A DNA stretch of 64,000 nucleotides from Phoronis australis (taxonomy: Eukaryota > Phoronida > Phoronidae): positions 772,228-836,227 of the forward strand of contig NMRA01000119.1 of NCBI GenBank assembly GCA_002633005.1, written 5' to 3'. The notes below the pieces were generated by a model. The model made no database searches and was not told the DNA's origin. It was given only the letters and a program-made list of their open reading frames with translations. Shown here piece by piece: positions 30,980 through 43,513 of the stretch; within the stretch, counting starts at the first letter, position 1; the number at the start of each line of letters is the position of its first letter. The translations under genes were made by a program, and so were the position numbers.

Positions 30980-32900
30980 GGCACACTTTTTACGGATTTT
31001 CAAACTTGCTCAACATTGTTTAGGGTTCATGGGGGTTACCGGACATTATTTTGCTTAAAAAATTAAGCGTTCTAGCAGTTTCTGATAACTGCTAATGAGC
31101 TAATGCGAGGTTGAGTATCTTTTTAAGAATTTCTTGTTTGCTGTAAGTTTTTGAAGTATTAAGTCTAAGTACTAACAGTACTGTGACATATAACTACTAC
31201 AGAGTTCAATGAAGTAGTTATAAAAAATGCGCAGTGTGCTCTCACATCAATACCCTCAAAAGTGCTAGGAATTATTTTTGAGCCGTCTAAAATGTGCTCC
31301 TATTGAATATTTAAAGGAATCCGGGTAAACTATTGAATGATCAGATATCAGCTGCTTTGGATAGAGTTCATCCAGTACCGGCTAAAATTGCGCGTCGCTA
31401 ATGGCAACGGATATCATCTTTCTGTAATGCACTCAATGTATTAGTGTAACAAATAAGTCAACGGTAATTTTTACGACATAATCTGACGACGATGGGCAAG
31501 TCGGTGCACTAAAGGGTGATCAAAAACGATTATAATGAACTTGATGGTCTGAAGTTATGCCGAACAAGGGAGAGTTTGGAGGAATAACGATAGTCACTAC
31601 ATTCCTCCAGTGTCCGTCCTTCGTGTGTGCAGACATGGTGCTGTACCATGTTTGGAAATCAGAGCCATGTTTAAAATCTTCAGTCATGTTTGAAAGAGCG
31701 GAGGAGAAATGATTGAAACAGTGTTGCATTGGGATACTTATTTTTTATATTTTGCAGTGAAAATAAAATTGTCGTGCCTAGCAGTGAAAATACTGGATAA
31801 CTGTTTGTTGTTTTTCTTAATCAACAGAAAGCAAATTAGGATACAAAAACATGACGCGGAATTTGTAACATTTTTGCTCAGGGAGAACCCTATACTCAAA
31901 GTTCTATTTACAATCTTCTTGTCGCAAAGAGTTCAATTTATCGTTACTATCAATCGCTAGTCTTCTCTGATTTATTGGGAATGTGGCGTTTATCTCAGAT
32001 ATATCCTGCATGCACAACCTATTCAAAGTATACAGTCGATTTTAAGGCCGAACGCATTTTAGGGTTACAGTAATGCTGGGTTACTTATTACCTTGAGTAA
32101 TAAAACAGCAAGTAACTGCATTTTATTTGATATCACCGATTCCCGACAAGGGCTTCCAGTCATTCGGTAGGATTAATTGAAATCGAGGCTGGTGATGTTC
32201 AAACTCCTCGTGCCATATCGACTTTCTGCTCCACTACCATTACGTCGGACTGCGACTGCTAAGAGTTCTAAATCTTGGCGCTGATCTCAAGAACACAAAA
32301 TTGTCGCCGTTTATATCAGTTGGAAAATTGGCTATGCTAAACCTTTGCACGCGTTTGGTTCTTTTGATGGAAGCAACTTCTTAAATTCCAAACACTAGAC
32401 TATTATTGAAAATGTGTGCGCTCGTCCGCATGTTAACCATTCTAACACTTCATTATTGTTAAACTGCCATAGAGTAAATTGTTATTGCCATGTCCGCAAT
32501 TAATATTTCAAATACTAACACCAGTTAAAAGTGATAATTTCGAGTACTAGTAATACTGCCGCCTCTGCCTTCAGGTAGCATTGTGCGAACGGGTAAGGTC
32601 ACAACACTTGTTCTCGTTACAATACTCTTACCTATCGGCAAGTAAATTACCGGTACACAACCTATCTATTGAACAACTAGTTATCTGATCATCATAATGC
32701 CTCTTAATGCTCCGGTAAATTGGCCAACAGATAGCACCAACTAGTTCTTACTACTATATAATAAAAGAAACCTCCCTTTCAGAAGTCCTGAATAGGATTC
32801 CAGTGTTGACAGCAATAACTGATTAAATCTGCTAAGTCATATTTGCACTTCAGAGCTGAGCCCCTAGGCCATCGGTAAGGTTCTGGTCAGGTACACACAA
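30980..32900. other. Spacer without recognised gene
   Basis: Short open frames only. Nothing supportable on either strand. Confidence 0.5.
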
Positions 32901-32915
32901 TGAGATTAGTGTTGG

Positions 32916-33040
32916 CTATTCACTGAATGCGTTGCCCGACTGCTCATACGGTGTAGTAGTAAAACAAAATTTCCCACCGAATTCTGTAGCGAATGTGAAA
33001 CCTGCCGAGAATGTATCCGTATGCGTACGACAGGCAATGT
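32916..33040 (-). CDS. Possible terminal coding exon, product unknown
   Basis: A good polypyrimidine acceptor (CTCAGTTTTCAG) precedes 40 open codons ending in TAG, entry phase 1. The peptide includes CRTHTDTFSAGFTFATEFGG followed by KFCF and a polar end. It is on the same strand as the vWA-like fragments but the phases do not join directly. Function unknown. Confidence 0.25.
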
Positions 33041-33547
33041 CTGAAAACTGAGAATTTGTTTTGTAACCACTGGGCTTATAATAGAAATGTGGTATATTCT
33101 TGGGTATTCCAGAGTCCAAAAATTCTAGAACGTATTTTCAGAAACGGAAGCATGAAAGCGAAACATCTGGCCTGGTTTTATGGTATCTCGGGAGGGCATT
33201 ATTTCCGTACAAGTATCTTCTCGAGTGGGGAAATTTGGCTTTGTCTTATCCGTAGTGGGGTGGGCAAGCGAATATAGTGGTTACGTAGTGAGATAGGTCG
33301 AAAAGAAGAAGTGGTGACGACCACTGAGCCATTGTCTCATGTAGTTTTTATCACGTGGTATTGTCTTGAGTATCTTTTACATCAGTTAGTATTGTTGTCT
33401 AGAGTACAGTTTTATATCACTTGGTAGTTCAAAAACTTTGCATTCAAAGAGGGTGGCTCGCAGGTCAACCTGAGAGTGAGAGAATTTGTATAATATGCAA
33501 TACTGGTCAAATTAAAAATAAGCTTCTTTTTATGTGTCATTGTCCTG

Positions 33548-33610
33548 CATGGGCGGCGCACCATAGGGGGCATGAGGGGGGCTATAGCTCCCAACTTTTT
33601 TCTCCCATGT
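33548..33610. mobile_element. Family C mini-MITE, copy 4 (truncated right end)
   Basis: CATGGGCGGCGCACCATAGG then a G-rich stretch and GCTATAGCTCCC. The right end is degenerate (TCTCCCATG). Confidence 0.65.
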
Positions 33611-33724
33611 CCTGTCACTGGTAATGTGCGCCGAAGTTTGCTGACGAATATGACATATGATGCTAGATTAGTCAGATAATTTCAACGCCATGTTCCACGT
33701 GAGCTAAAAAGTCTGGCGTTTTAC

Positions 33725-33871
33725 ATTTCAAGAGCATCATTGTTAGTGTCTCGGGTACCCGTCTTCCCGCTTGCCCATGCATTGGTTTCGCGTAGATTTT
33801 GAATGTGCGGTAGCAGAGCCACCTTCAACTCATCCCATGGACGAAAACTCCCGCAGCGAGTATTTATATAG
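33725..33871 (-). CDS. Possible exon with von Willebrand A-like segment
   Basis: Minus strand, acceptor-like CGAACACAG and weak donor GAAAT/GTAAAA. It encodes PWDELKVALLPHIQNLRE and then KTGTRDTNNDALEM. The order of a helix (ELKVALLPHI..L) followed by G-T-x-T-N-x-AL is the pattern around the second MIDAS loop of vWA domains (GGTxTxxAL). Codon use is coding-like. No complete domain can be assembled: the strand-turn-TDG part was not found. The TATATAAATA at its 5' end could instead be a promoter element. Treat as a candidate fragment or pseudogene. Confidence 0.3.
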
Positions 33872-34173
33872 CTGTGTTCGGAGATCGGTTTGGCTACACC
33901 CAACCGACACGAGAGTGATCAATGGCTTTATTACGAGAGAGTGCATCCGAAGCATTTGATAAATGCATGAGGCGACTAAAGCCATACAGAAAAACTTTCA
34001 ATGAACAGGTTGTTAGTACAAACTCCTTGGATGTTTGTTCTCCATTTAGATCCGCTATAGGCCAGTCTAAGAAATCGTCGAGAAGAAAATAACGAATGTG
34101 TACGCTCCGGGTAGTCAGGTGCGATTCAAGGATCATGGCCAGAATTAAGGGGATTCCCGTAATGAACAGACAT

Positions 34174-34315
34174 GGCATGGGCGGCGCACCATAGTGGGCT
34201 GGGGGGAGGCTATAGCCCCACTTATTTCGGTGCTGCGCCGCCCATGGGCGGTGCACCACAGGTGGGCTGTGGGAGGGGGCTATAGTTTTCACTTTTTTAG
34301 TGCTGTGCCGCCCAT
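34174..34315. mobile_element. Two family C mini-MITEs sharing a junction
   Basis: CATGGGCGGCGCACCATAG..GCTATAGCCCC..GTGCTGCGCCGCCCATGGGC runs straight into a second unit (GGGCGGTGCACCACAGG..CTATAGTT..GTGCTGTGCCGCCCAT). The two share the central CCCATGGG, suggesting insertion of one into the terminus of the other. Confidence 0.75.
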
Positions 34316-34399
34316 AAATGGGGTTGCACGGGGGGCGTCCGGACCACCTTCTTCTGAATAGCGAGTGGTTCTGTAACGTAGAGTTCATATAGCTTAGAC

Positions 34400-37300
34400 T
34401 TTAGCTGCCGTGATGACGTTGACCACTCGGGTCAAGCCCAGCCGAATACCGAACAGCAACTGGGTGAGGAGGGAGAAGAAACATGAAAAAACGTGGTTTA
34501 TGAGCCGACGCGTTTCAGGTCACACCCTCCTTTCCAACGGATTTCGGGCGGGAGAAAGAATAAATTAATAAAATAATTAGTACGACTCGCTTTTGTTATG
34601 AGGTTATGCACGTAATTCAGTAAAAAATATCGAGAAAACTTGATCCCATCGCAGATCTAAAAACGTCTCTATTGCTTTGAAAATGACTATGTTGTGGTTG
34701 CCCCAGTTTTGATACTTGTTTAACATTTGTAAGGCAATATTTTGATGAAAATCCCTTTCCAAGGGGCTTTTTCTTTAGAAAACTATTAGAGCAAAACGTT
34801 TGCTCTTTTCAGCTGACCTCGGAAGCGGCATTGAGCCACCGGAGCATCAGAGGATGCTCGATTCTATTTGCACCAACGTAACCTTATGTCTTGAGTAATC
34901 GAACAATGAATCAACAGTCAGCATGAACGCTTATTACTGCTTGAAAGTTAACGCGCGCCTCCTATCTCCAAGCGTCGTCTCACAAAGCCATCATGTGGTT
35001 AATAATGGGACCGAACGACACACCTTCGACAAGAACAGTGAGCTCACTGTACAACATTATCGTCCAACTCAAGTCCTGGTGGTCGAAGTTTTAGAACGAC
35101 TGAGTCAGATTGTGCTATTCTTCGTCCTGAACCTGAGTACTGACCCTAGGGTTGCCCCTATAGTGAGATATTCTAATGTTGTTTATGAGACCAAATAAAA
35201 ACTTTAAAGTTTAACGCTGAAAAAAGAACAATGAATAGAAAAACACGATACCTTGACCTAAACACGACGTTGACATCAAGAGAACTATCCAAACGGCTTG
35301 GAGCAAAAAGGGTCGATGCCGACCCATGATATCACTTATGGTGCTCCTATGCTAAATTTCGTGTAGAAAGTACCACGTGAAATGACAGGAAAAGGCCGGC
35401 CACACCTGAAGTTTTCATTCAGGTAAAATTGGAACAGTCGAATATTTTGTAGGGGTGCATGGGACATTTTATCACTGGAGACTTGAGATCGGTTTCAAAG
35501 AAAAGTGGTGGGCGGTATGCCAAATATGACTGTCTAGTAAAATACCTTTTATTCATTCAAAATCGTTGTCTGGCTTTTCATTGGGGGTTTTGAGACATCC
35601 ACCAGCGAAGACCGTGGTGGTGGCTTTCCGTGGTTAAAAGCCCATTCACTGCGACCGATCAAAATGTTGTCTTTACTCTGACAACAATGCCAATGGTTAT
35701 TAGGTCGAAAATATTTCACACGATGTCTCAATAGACGATGCTCTGGGGACATATCGTATGTAACAACACGGTAACCGTAAGTAAGCAGCGTAATTGGTAC
35801 CTGAGGACTGGTATTACAGTTGTCATAATTTTAAGACTGGTGTCTGCGCTGCCTGGGGCAAGACCCGTGACTCGTAATCAAAACTATGCAGAGATTATGG
35901 GCTAATAAACATGATAACAGCTCAGGCACACAAGTGCGCAATTTGCGATATGAAATCGATGTCGAGTAAAATGTAGTAAAACTGTAACAGGAATTTTCTG
36001 ATTACAAAAGAGAAGTTCGTTGACTAATGTGCTCTGAAGACGCAAGATTCCAAAATGTAATTACAAGAAATTTGTTTTGAGACGAACATATTTAAATACC
36101 AACCCGGCTAATTCAGTCAAGTGTTTGTGTTTTTTCCGAAAAACGTAGTTATCCGGAAGAATTCAATAGAAAATGAGGACTGACGTGTCTCGTTGTTTTA
36201 TGCGAATAAAATGCTTATCGTATTTTAAAGAGGCATGGAACGCAAAAGATCGTCAAAATATCTTTTAAACAATAAGGACGAAAGTACCATCTCGCAACGT
36301 CTAGTATAGAGTAATTCACGTCCCAGAAATTTCCAGAAAAAAATCATGATTTTTGAAATATGTGCGAAAGAAAAACTCTGTGGTTACCGCAAAGTTTCAA
36401 ACCTCCCTCCCACTTATGATAAATGCGCGTATGCACTCACAATCAGTTGCTTGAAGTCGATTGAGGTCAAATGTCACATTTTCCATATAAGGGAAATGTG
36501 GTACGTCTATGTCTTGCCGTATCAAATAAGGAGACACGCTTTAGCTTGGGGAGAACAATCGGCGAACTGGCGAACAGTTGACACATCGTTTTTTTTGAAA
36601 TGTAAAATTAAAAGAAAGTACTTTGATATGAACAGAAATTAATTATCTTTACGAACAGACCCTAAAAATACCTGGTGAGCAGTTTTAATTCTGTTTCAGT
36701 GGCAGAGAACCAATTTCAATAATGCATTTCAGTCTGTTTATCGCGTTCCAGGCCTCCTTAACTTCATCTAGATTTTAGAGTCTGAAACAGTTTTATTTGT
36801 TTATTTACGTCAGTGATTTTAGTTGTTAAAGCAACAATTATCATTTGCGAACATGCATTTTCTCTCGCGGTGCCAACTGCCACATTTTTTTAATATACAG
36901 GTTTAGTCTAAGTAAAGAATTGCCTCCCAAAAATGGTATGGGGGTATGGGATAAAACATCTACAATTTCTGTTGAGGGATTTTTCACCGCAACTTTGTCG
37001 ACTTTAGTTACATGTTGGTATATAATATATTTTAATGTTTTATTAATGACTACTTCGAAGTCCGTTAGGCGAGTAGAAGTTAGATGACCAAGTTACGTGG
37101 AACGTTGTTGATGCGATATTGAAGTTTAGGAGCGCGGGACTGGGGATTGATGCCTCGTACATGCCGTCCGCATTACGAGTTATCCTAGAACGAACTGTCC
37201 TTAGGTTTAGAACTAGAGTGGACGCAAATTGCTCTTGGGCAATTTAACACACATTTACTTCCATCTTATCGAGGTAGCGTAACTTGTTCTAGGGTAACTT

Positions 37301-37780
37301 GCCCCAGCGCAAGACGTATCGTGAACGCAAACCTACAGACCAGGTAGAAGAAATTACCAGCTGTGCTTTAGAGGTGTATAATCATTTTTGCATGATAACT
37401 GTCGGGTGGTGTACTGTGTGTGTAATGTGAATGCGTGGCTGTATGGGGTATCTTGCTCTGCGGCACTAATGGAACACAAACAGTGTACTCAATCCCACAA
37501 TTCACCTCTCCAAACCCGCCCATCAACCACTTCCGTGGGCGGATTTGTGCAAGGCAAAGTACAGCCAAGTTCCTGACGTTATTGACTTTCATGTTTGGAA
37601 AGTCACGTGAGTTGGTTAGCTTTTCGTAATTAAAACGACTGTGGAGAGAACATGACGCAACTTTTGTTTGTTATTTTGTTTTCATTTTGAACACAATGAG
37701 TAAGGGTAATAGTATCTTATAAGCAGTAGAAGCCGAAGACAAGTGAACAGCTTGCAGGATAAGGTTTCTATCAGTGCTGC
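34400..37780. other. Spacer without recognised gene
   Basis: Only short unrelated frames. A 34923-35198 plus-strand frame of 91 codons shows no domain or splice support. Confidence 0.5.
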
Positions 37781-37789
37781 GCATTTGCT

Positions 37790-37882
37790 ACGATTAAGTA
37801 ACATAAACGAAGTATACGCGGAGAGTGAATTAGTAAGGGTGTTGCCGTTCCAGCGGGCGGACAACAACGTAGAATAAAAGCA
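37790..37882 (-). CDS. Possible second exon of a vWA-like domain
   Basis: Follows an AG (AATAGCCTAG) in phase 0, matching the phase-0 exit of the candidate exon at 38752-38921. It encodes CFYSTLLSARWNGNTLTNSL then SAY. In vWA domains the strand ending in Q-F-S is followed about 25 residues later by GGNTxTxxAL; joined, the two pieces give that spacing. The acceptor has a weak pyrimidine tract and the 3' boundary is not clear, so decay is possible. Confidence 0.28.
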
Positions 37883-38268
37883 CTAGGCTATTATTGTGAA
37901 CGTAGGGAACCAATTGGTGCCCTTGATGGTAGGCCCAGCCTACGTAGCTAAGTTACTCGTCGTTCTTGTGACCAATCATGATCCAGAATAAATCGGAACG
38001 GTCTAGTCTTTGCTAGCAACTGGTTTGTCTCTTCAGTGACCGCCATTTGTAAGGATTGGCGAGCATACTCGCGCAACACTCACTTTTCACTCGCGAGACT
38101 TTGCGAGGACTTGCAAGATCTTGCTTCTCGATCGCGAGAAACTAGACCTGCGGAAGCCTCTCAAGTTACCCGTTTACTCAGTTATTAATCCCTTGTGCTC
38201 CATATTTGTCTTTAGGTATAGGGTGTGTAGTGTGGATGCTTAGCTGACCTAAAGCAAGCTGTTCTCAT

Positions 38269-38332
38269 TGGCGGCGCAGCACTGAAATAGGTGGCGGCCA
38301 TAGCCCTGTGCCCCTATGGTGCGCCGCTCATG
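38269..38332. mobile_element. Family C mini-MITE, copy 7
   Basis: CATTGGCGGCGCAGCACTGA at the left, CTATGGTGCGCCGCTCATGG at the right, with CCATAGCCC inside. Orientation opposite to copy 4. Confidence 0.7.
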
Positions 38333-38751
38333 GTTCTAAGGCAACTTGTAGTGTGGGTATGGCTTAGTGCTCCGGGACTTAGTTTTAGAAGATCGTAGCC
38401 GTGGAGTCGGTTTCAATTACCCTCTCACCGTCGTTACCGGTTTAAAGTCCGCCGAATCTTTCCCGGTTAGCTGCTTTTCTGTTTGCAGCTGCCACGTCGA
38501 ATATTTGGAAAGGTTTTGAGGAGTCCGGGCGCTTTTTTGATTGGGCACGGTATTAAGACCAGTTGAACCAATTTTTGAAGTCTCTCTATAACTGGGTTTT
38601 GATTTACTTTCGATAATATTGTTTTTGTTCCACTAATTCACGTATAGCAGAAACAAGGGAGTACAGGCAGGTCCACTAAGCTACGTTCCCTGTAGAAAAA
38701 CAAGACACCATTGTAGGCGACTTATGAATGACATGCCGTCATTTTACTAAC

Positions 38752-38921
38752 GGGTAGCTGCTTGCAGAATTCAATATCACTCAATGTAATCTGTAGAAGT
38801 TTCACACCGTCAGTGATGATAATTATCACTGAGAATCTGCTCACAATATTGCTCATATTCTGTTTGAAATAACTGAAATCCTTGAAAACGTCAGGTCCAT
38901 ATCGCCGGGGCCGAAATTCTC
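38752..38921 (-). CDS. Possible exon with von Willebrand A-like first half
   Basis: Acceptor-like GAGCATGCAG, donor CCC/GTTAGT, phase 1 in and 0 out. It encodes YGPDVFKDFSYFKQNMSNIV then SRFSV, a short insert and VKLLQITLSD. This resembles the first helix and second strand of vWA domains (G-x-x-x-F-xx-M/V-K-x-F-...-V-x-x-F ... V-x-x-x-Q-F-S). The Asp-x-Ser-x-Ser metal site expected just before is not present (the residues there are EFRPRRYG), so the site is lost or lies on another exon. Uncertain whether functional. Confidence 0.35.
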
Positions 38922-40794
38922 CTGCATGCTCACCGGTGACCAACATGTGACAACGGGACGCCGCGGAAGTTTCGGTTGGTTTTATTTTGAATTATGGGTA
39001 CTGTTTGACATCTAAATCCATTTATTTCCACTTTTTGATATTCGTTTTTAGTTGCACAGTTTCAACGTGTTCGTGAGAATCAAGAGTTTTATAGGTGCTT
39101 GCTGTCGCCATGTTTTCCAGATTAGGATTTTTATGAGTTGTTCATCTGCTAGTCTCCTGGTAGCGCGTATTCACTCAGTTTATGTGATCATACACCAACA
39201 TCTTGGCTTTCAAAATTGTCAATACTTATGTTTCTCATTACTTTTCTGATTTACGATCACGTGAATGTATGAATTTATTTTGTTGACAGAGTGACATTTT
39301 TCCCGCTTTGCTTTTCTGTAGGTAAAACGAGTCCACGGTTCATGTTTACTGCTTTTAAATCTAACTTTAAATAAGGATTGACTTGAATTGTTTTAAAAAG
39401 GTTTGGATTAACTAGCAAAGATGTATGGTAAACGTTTAAATATTTTGGACACTGTGGGCGTGAGGGCGTACTTTTAAGATTATGCAACGTGACGACACTT
39501 ATCTTAAACACTATTTAATGACAAACAAAACTGTGAGTACAAATGACTTAACAACATTTGCTACTTGAGTGGCTGGTGACTGGGATGGGAGAGTCCCATT
39601 AGTTAAATTCCAATTGCATTATTTGAATAAACTTCAGCGTTGATATCAATGTGATTCGACTGAAACTCATGTAAAGACAACAGCGAGAATTGACGATTTT
39701 TAATGATATCAGAAATCCAGAACAGATTTTGTTATTTTGTAGCTCTGGTCAAAGCTATTAACTGCAAAACAACTGCACCTTCCAACAATAATACCAAAAA
39801 AGATTTTTGTACGTGATACATCGAAACGAACTATGATCTTTGATCCAGATACAAATACCCTCAAAGCCGCATGTCCTTGCTTAATCTTACAACAATCACT
39901 GATCAATTTTCCTCAATTTTTCTTACAGAATGCAGGGAAGCGAGGCTTTGGCGATTTTTTGTACCCGGACAAAAGGTCATGGTTCGCTATGATGTATTAA
40001 AGACGAAAAATTCGGTTTAATATAAATTTTAGCCGCCTTTTTCGCCAAACTCGGCTCCATCAAGTATAGCTACACTTCAATTTTAAAAAATTTCCTCATG
40101 AGTCGCAATAGACATTTTGGCTATTGTTAAATGGAGAGTTAGATTAAATTGTTTTTCGAACTATGTGGATTATATACTGGTTAACAGTGTTCAGAAACGA
40201 AATGCTACTGTTAAAATACTTACGCTCAAATCGTTTCGCTATCAGATTAATGCAGAATTACATAATCGGTGTTATCTTAATCTCCCCAGAAATCCCATAC
40301 GGTAAATGGACAATACTGGTCCCACCCAATCATTTGGCGTATTATTTCTGTTGAAAGACAGAAAATCTGCTCCGAATATAAAAGCATGTTCTGAGCAAGT
40401 TGCGTACTTTGAACCCAATGGCAGAATTTTTTTGAATCAGAATCAACTGTGGCGGTAGTCACCAGGTGGCGAGACGGTCTCGCCCTCAAGTTGGCTTACC
40501 AGCAACTACCCGCTAACAACTGTCGTGGGCAGTCAGGTACGGTCAAAAGTAGTTCGGCAAAGACACAATTGAATATTTTGCGTGAAAGGGAAGCAGAAGA
40601 AATGAAGCCCAGTCAAACTTGGACACTTGGTCTTGCTTTTGATGTCCGCTATTACAAAATGTCATGCGTTTTCGTCTGAAGATTAAAACGTACCTAATGT
40701 GATTGCACGTGGAAATAATCAATAAGGTAATACACGCTATTGTTACGTAACGGAAGTAAATGACCGCAGCGCCTGCCGGGTGCAAGTGATACCT

Positions 40795-40943
40795 GCCCGG
40801 TTCAGTAACGCTAGGACCTAGCTAAAAAGCAAGACTTCAGGAGATTACGTGAGATATTGCCATGTATTTTGAATTAGAACACGTGACTTTGACTAGATTT
40901 TAGCTAGGTCCTAGCGTAGGTCCTAGCCTTACTGGACGCACGC
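40795..40943. mobile_element. Family A palindromic MITE, copy 3
   Basis: CGGTTCAGTAACGCTAGGAC at the left, GTCCTAGCCTTACTGGACGC at the right, core GCAAGACTTC, GAGATTACGTGAGATATTGC and ACACGTGACTTTGACTAG. Confidence 0.85.
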
Positions 40944-41162
40944 TTGTTGTTGAATTCTGGCTTCTCGTTTGTTAAGTGCTGGGACATGTTTTTCAAAAAG
41001 TTTATTACGGATGATTTAAACCTGTTTAACAGAAAATCTCTGTTTAACTCGAAGACAAAATGAGCAGTCTGTTCGAATACACAGCAGGCACAACGTTTGG
41101 AGAAACGCAAATTTAAAGACTAGTTTTTTTTGCAAAGCCTTGACTCTCGCGAAACATTAACG

Positions 41163-41260
41163 TCGAGAAATCTTCGCTTATGGAACGGAAACAGTGAATT
41201 TTGTCCCACAATTCAAAATGCCGACATTACCTACCAATCAGTGACCGCCATTTTGCTAGG
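41163..41260. repeat. Dispersed repeat related to 1385-1480
   Basis: Shares GAAATCTTCGCTT.TGGAACG, a CCCA.AATTCAA stretch and a CCATTTT end in the same order with the earlier region. Identity is moderate. Nature unknown. Confidence 0.5.
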
Positions 41261-42100
41261 ATGCGCTAGTAATGATACATTGGTCCCATCGATTGATAGC
41301 TATCTCCGATGTCCGCATAAGCAGTTGATTTTTCTTCGGGTCAGTCGTAGCGTTTGGTGATTTTTATGCCAAAACTACCTTGTGCTCTCTACAGTCGTCC
41401 GAGTATCGGCTGAAATGGCCATTTTTCAGCAACAAACTTATTGGATCGGCGTCGAATATGGCTTATTATGTGTTGCAAATTCACTGTTCTCAACATTTAT
41501 GTTTGATAAGGTTACTTTTTTATCCCATACGCGTTGAATCAGTCGAGTGCAATACGGCCATGTGGTGTTGTTTTCCGTATTCACCTCTCGCACTACTTCA
41601 ACAGAGACCTCTGACATGAATGTTCAAACGGCAATGGACGATATTTCGTAAGTCCGCTCAAAAACAACCGCGACAAAAAACCGTTTGAAATGAAAATTGA
41701 AAATTATTGGCGCGTCAAGTAGAAAGTAAGTATCGAATGTAACATTAGCAGGTATTGTTAAAATGTCACGTAGGTGAGGGCAACGAAGCACAAAAAGTTA
41801 CCACGGGGACGTTCTTTAAGAGTCAAATGGAAATTTGGTGTATGTCACCCAGAAGCATATGAGTTACTGCAGTTGCGTAAATCATGATTACAAATCGACA
41901 TTCTTACTCAAAGGAACGTCCCAAGCCCGAGGGCAGAGTGTTTTTCTACATTTTGAACTTCGAATTGCGCTGAACAGGTGACAGATCACTTCGACAGTTG
42001 TCTGGGAAACCCCCGCCCAGGAACAGCCCTCGAAAATTATCGGTTATCGGATGAATTTACGAGTTAAAGAAGTGGCAGAAATGATGTTTCGTTTGAGTCC

Positions 42101-42775
42101 TTGTTATCCTCAGTCTGTCAAAAAAATCAGAATTTATGCTCAATCCATCGACTTAGTCTGCTCGTGTTGCAGAAGCCGCAAGCCATAAAATCAATTCTCA
42201 ATAGATCGAGTTGCATTCTTATACATTTCTCAATATCAACCAAATGGAATTTATGGATGTTCATTGACCAACACATATGGAATGTTCCAGTATTACTTCT
42301 TTTTGTTACTTAAGGAGAAGTCGTGCTACTTGATCATTTCTTAACACAGGAAAGATTGTTGTATCGCGCCAAATTTGAAAGGAAGCGAATTGCAACCTTT
42401 ACAAATATCAGGTTTGCCTGGATATTTCATGATGGGCCTTTGAAACAAGATTGTCTCCAAAAGAGGTCTCAGCGGGTCTATATTTCGAATATAGCTATCA
42501 GTCGGTCCGTGGTCTTGCATTTGGGGCGCCCATCGGACATTTGTGGTAGTATTGAATTCGTACGGAGCAAACAAACGTTGGTGCAACTAAAGAACCGTTT
42601 TTCTTCAAAACTCCGATTCCAAATTATTAGTATGCCTACTGCTTGGAACGCTACAATAGGCCATATCTCGCGAGAGTACAGCGATATTAAGTTCCACCAG
42701 TGTCCAGCCATTCAAATCATTAAGCCATTCGTCAAGAATGGAGCAGGACGCTCACGAAGGCTTAAGGATTTTTAG
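42101..42775 (+). other. Region with overlapping open frames, no gene recognised
   Basis: A 150-codon plus frame (42323-42775) and two minus frames of about 80 codons cover the same bases. None has a recognisable domain, splice sites or consistent codon bias. Kept only as a place to check against transcripts. Confidence 0.15.
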
Positions 42776-43402
42776 TAAGTACCATAGTTCAGATGAAAAG
42801 ATTTCATTTCTTTGATTATGAACTTTCCTGGATGGAAAAAGATTTACATTAGAAGTAACTAACTTTGAATGGCATCAACACTGCGCGCATCTGATATGGC
42901 TGCATAAAGATTAATACTCGATTGATAACTACTGTCGTATGTCAAGGTTCCATTGTTGACTTAGACTGACGTCGTGCAGCAGTCAAATTTATCCAAGGGG
43001 AACGTTTTTATTTCTGTTCTGTCCTGTCCTGTTGTCGCTATCTTCAAAATACATTTCAAATGACACCAGAAAATGGCTTTCGCTTTTGATTAGCCTGAAA
43101 CGTTCGCTTAGTTTATAAATACCGTTCAGGAACTGTAACTCCCACGCACCATTATATCACGCTGACTTCCCAAAATTTCCGACAGAGTGTTGTAATTCTG
43201 ACTTTTCTCTTTTAAAAATAGTGTCACGGACATGAGCTTTCAGTTGGATTGAACTAACCCCTGAAAGTGGAGAGGGATTGTGGGTTCGAGTAGGTGATCT
43301 TGGTGATTTGAAATGTGTGGTATACGTCAGAGAAACTTGAACGATATCATAGTCATAATCAGTCATGTACCGTTTCAAGTTTAATTGCGTAGCATTTAAT
43401 GT

Positions 43403-43408
43403 TTTATT
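43403..43408 (-). terminator. Candidate polyadenylation signal of the GPCR gene
   Basis: TTTATT on the plus strand reads AATAAA on the minus strand, 106 bases after the GPCR stop codon, a normal distance for a short 3' UTR. Confidence 0.4.
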
Positions 43409-43513
43409 GGTGACAGAAAACTAAAGGATTTTCCGTTGCGATTAAAGAGTTGGCATCAAGAATTTAGCACAAGGTTCATTTTTTGTCCCAAAGCGTTCTT
43501 GTTTCAACCGTTT

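Noticed and set aside
33843-33871. TATATAAATA as a core promoter
   Set aside because: No gene start is visible within the expected distance on the minus strand, and the same bases fit better within the vWA-like candidate exon. Left undecided there.
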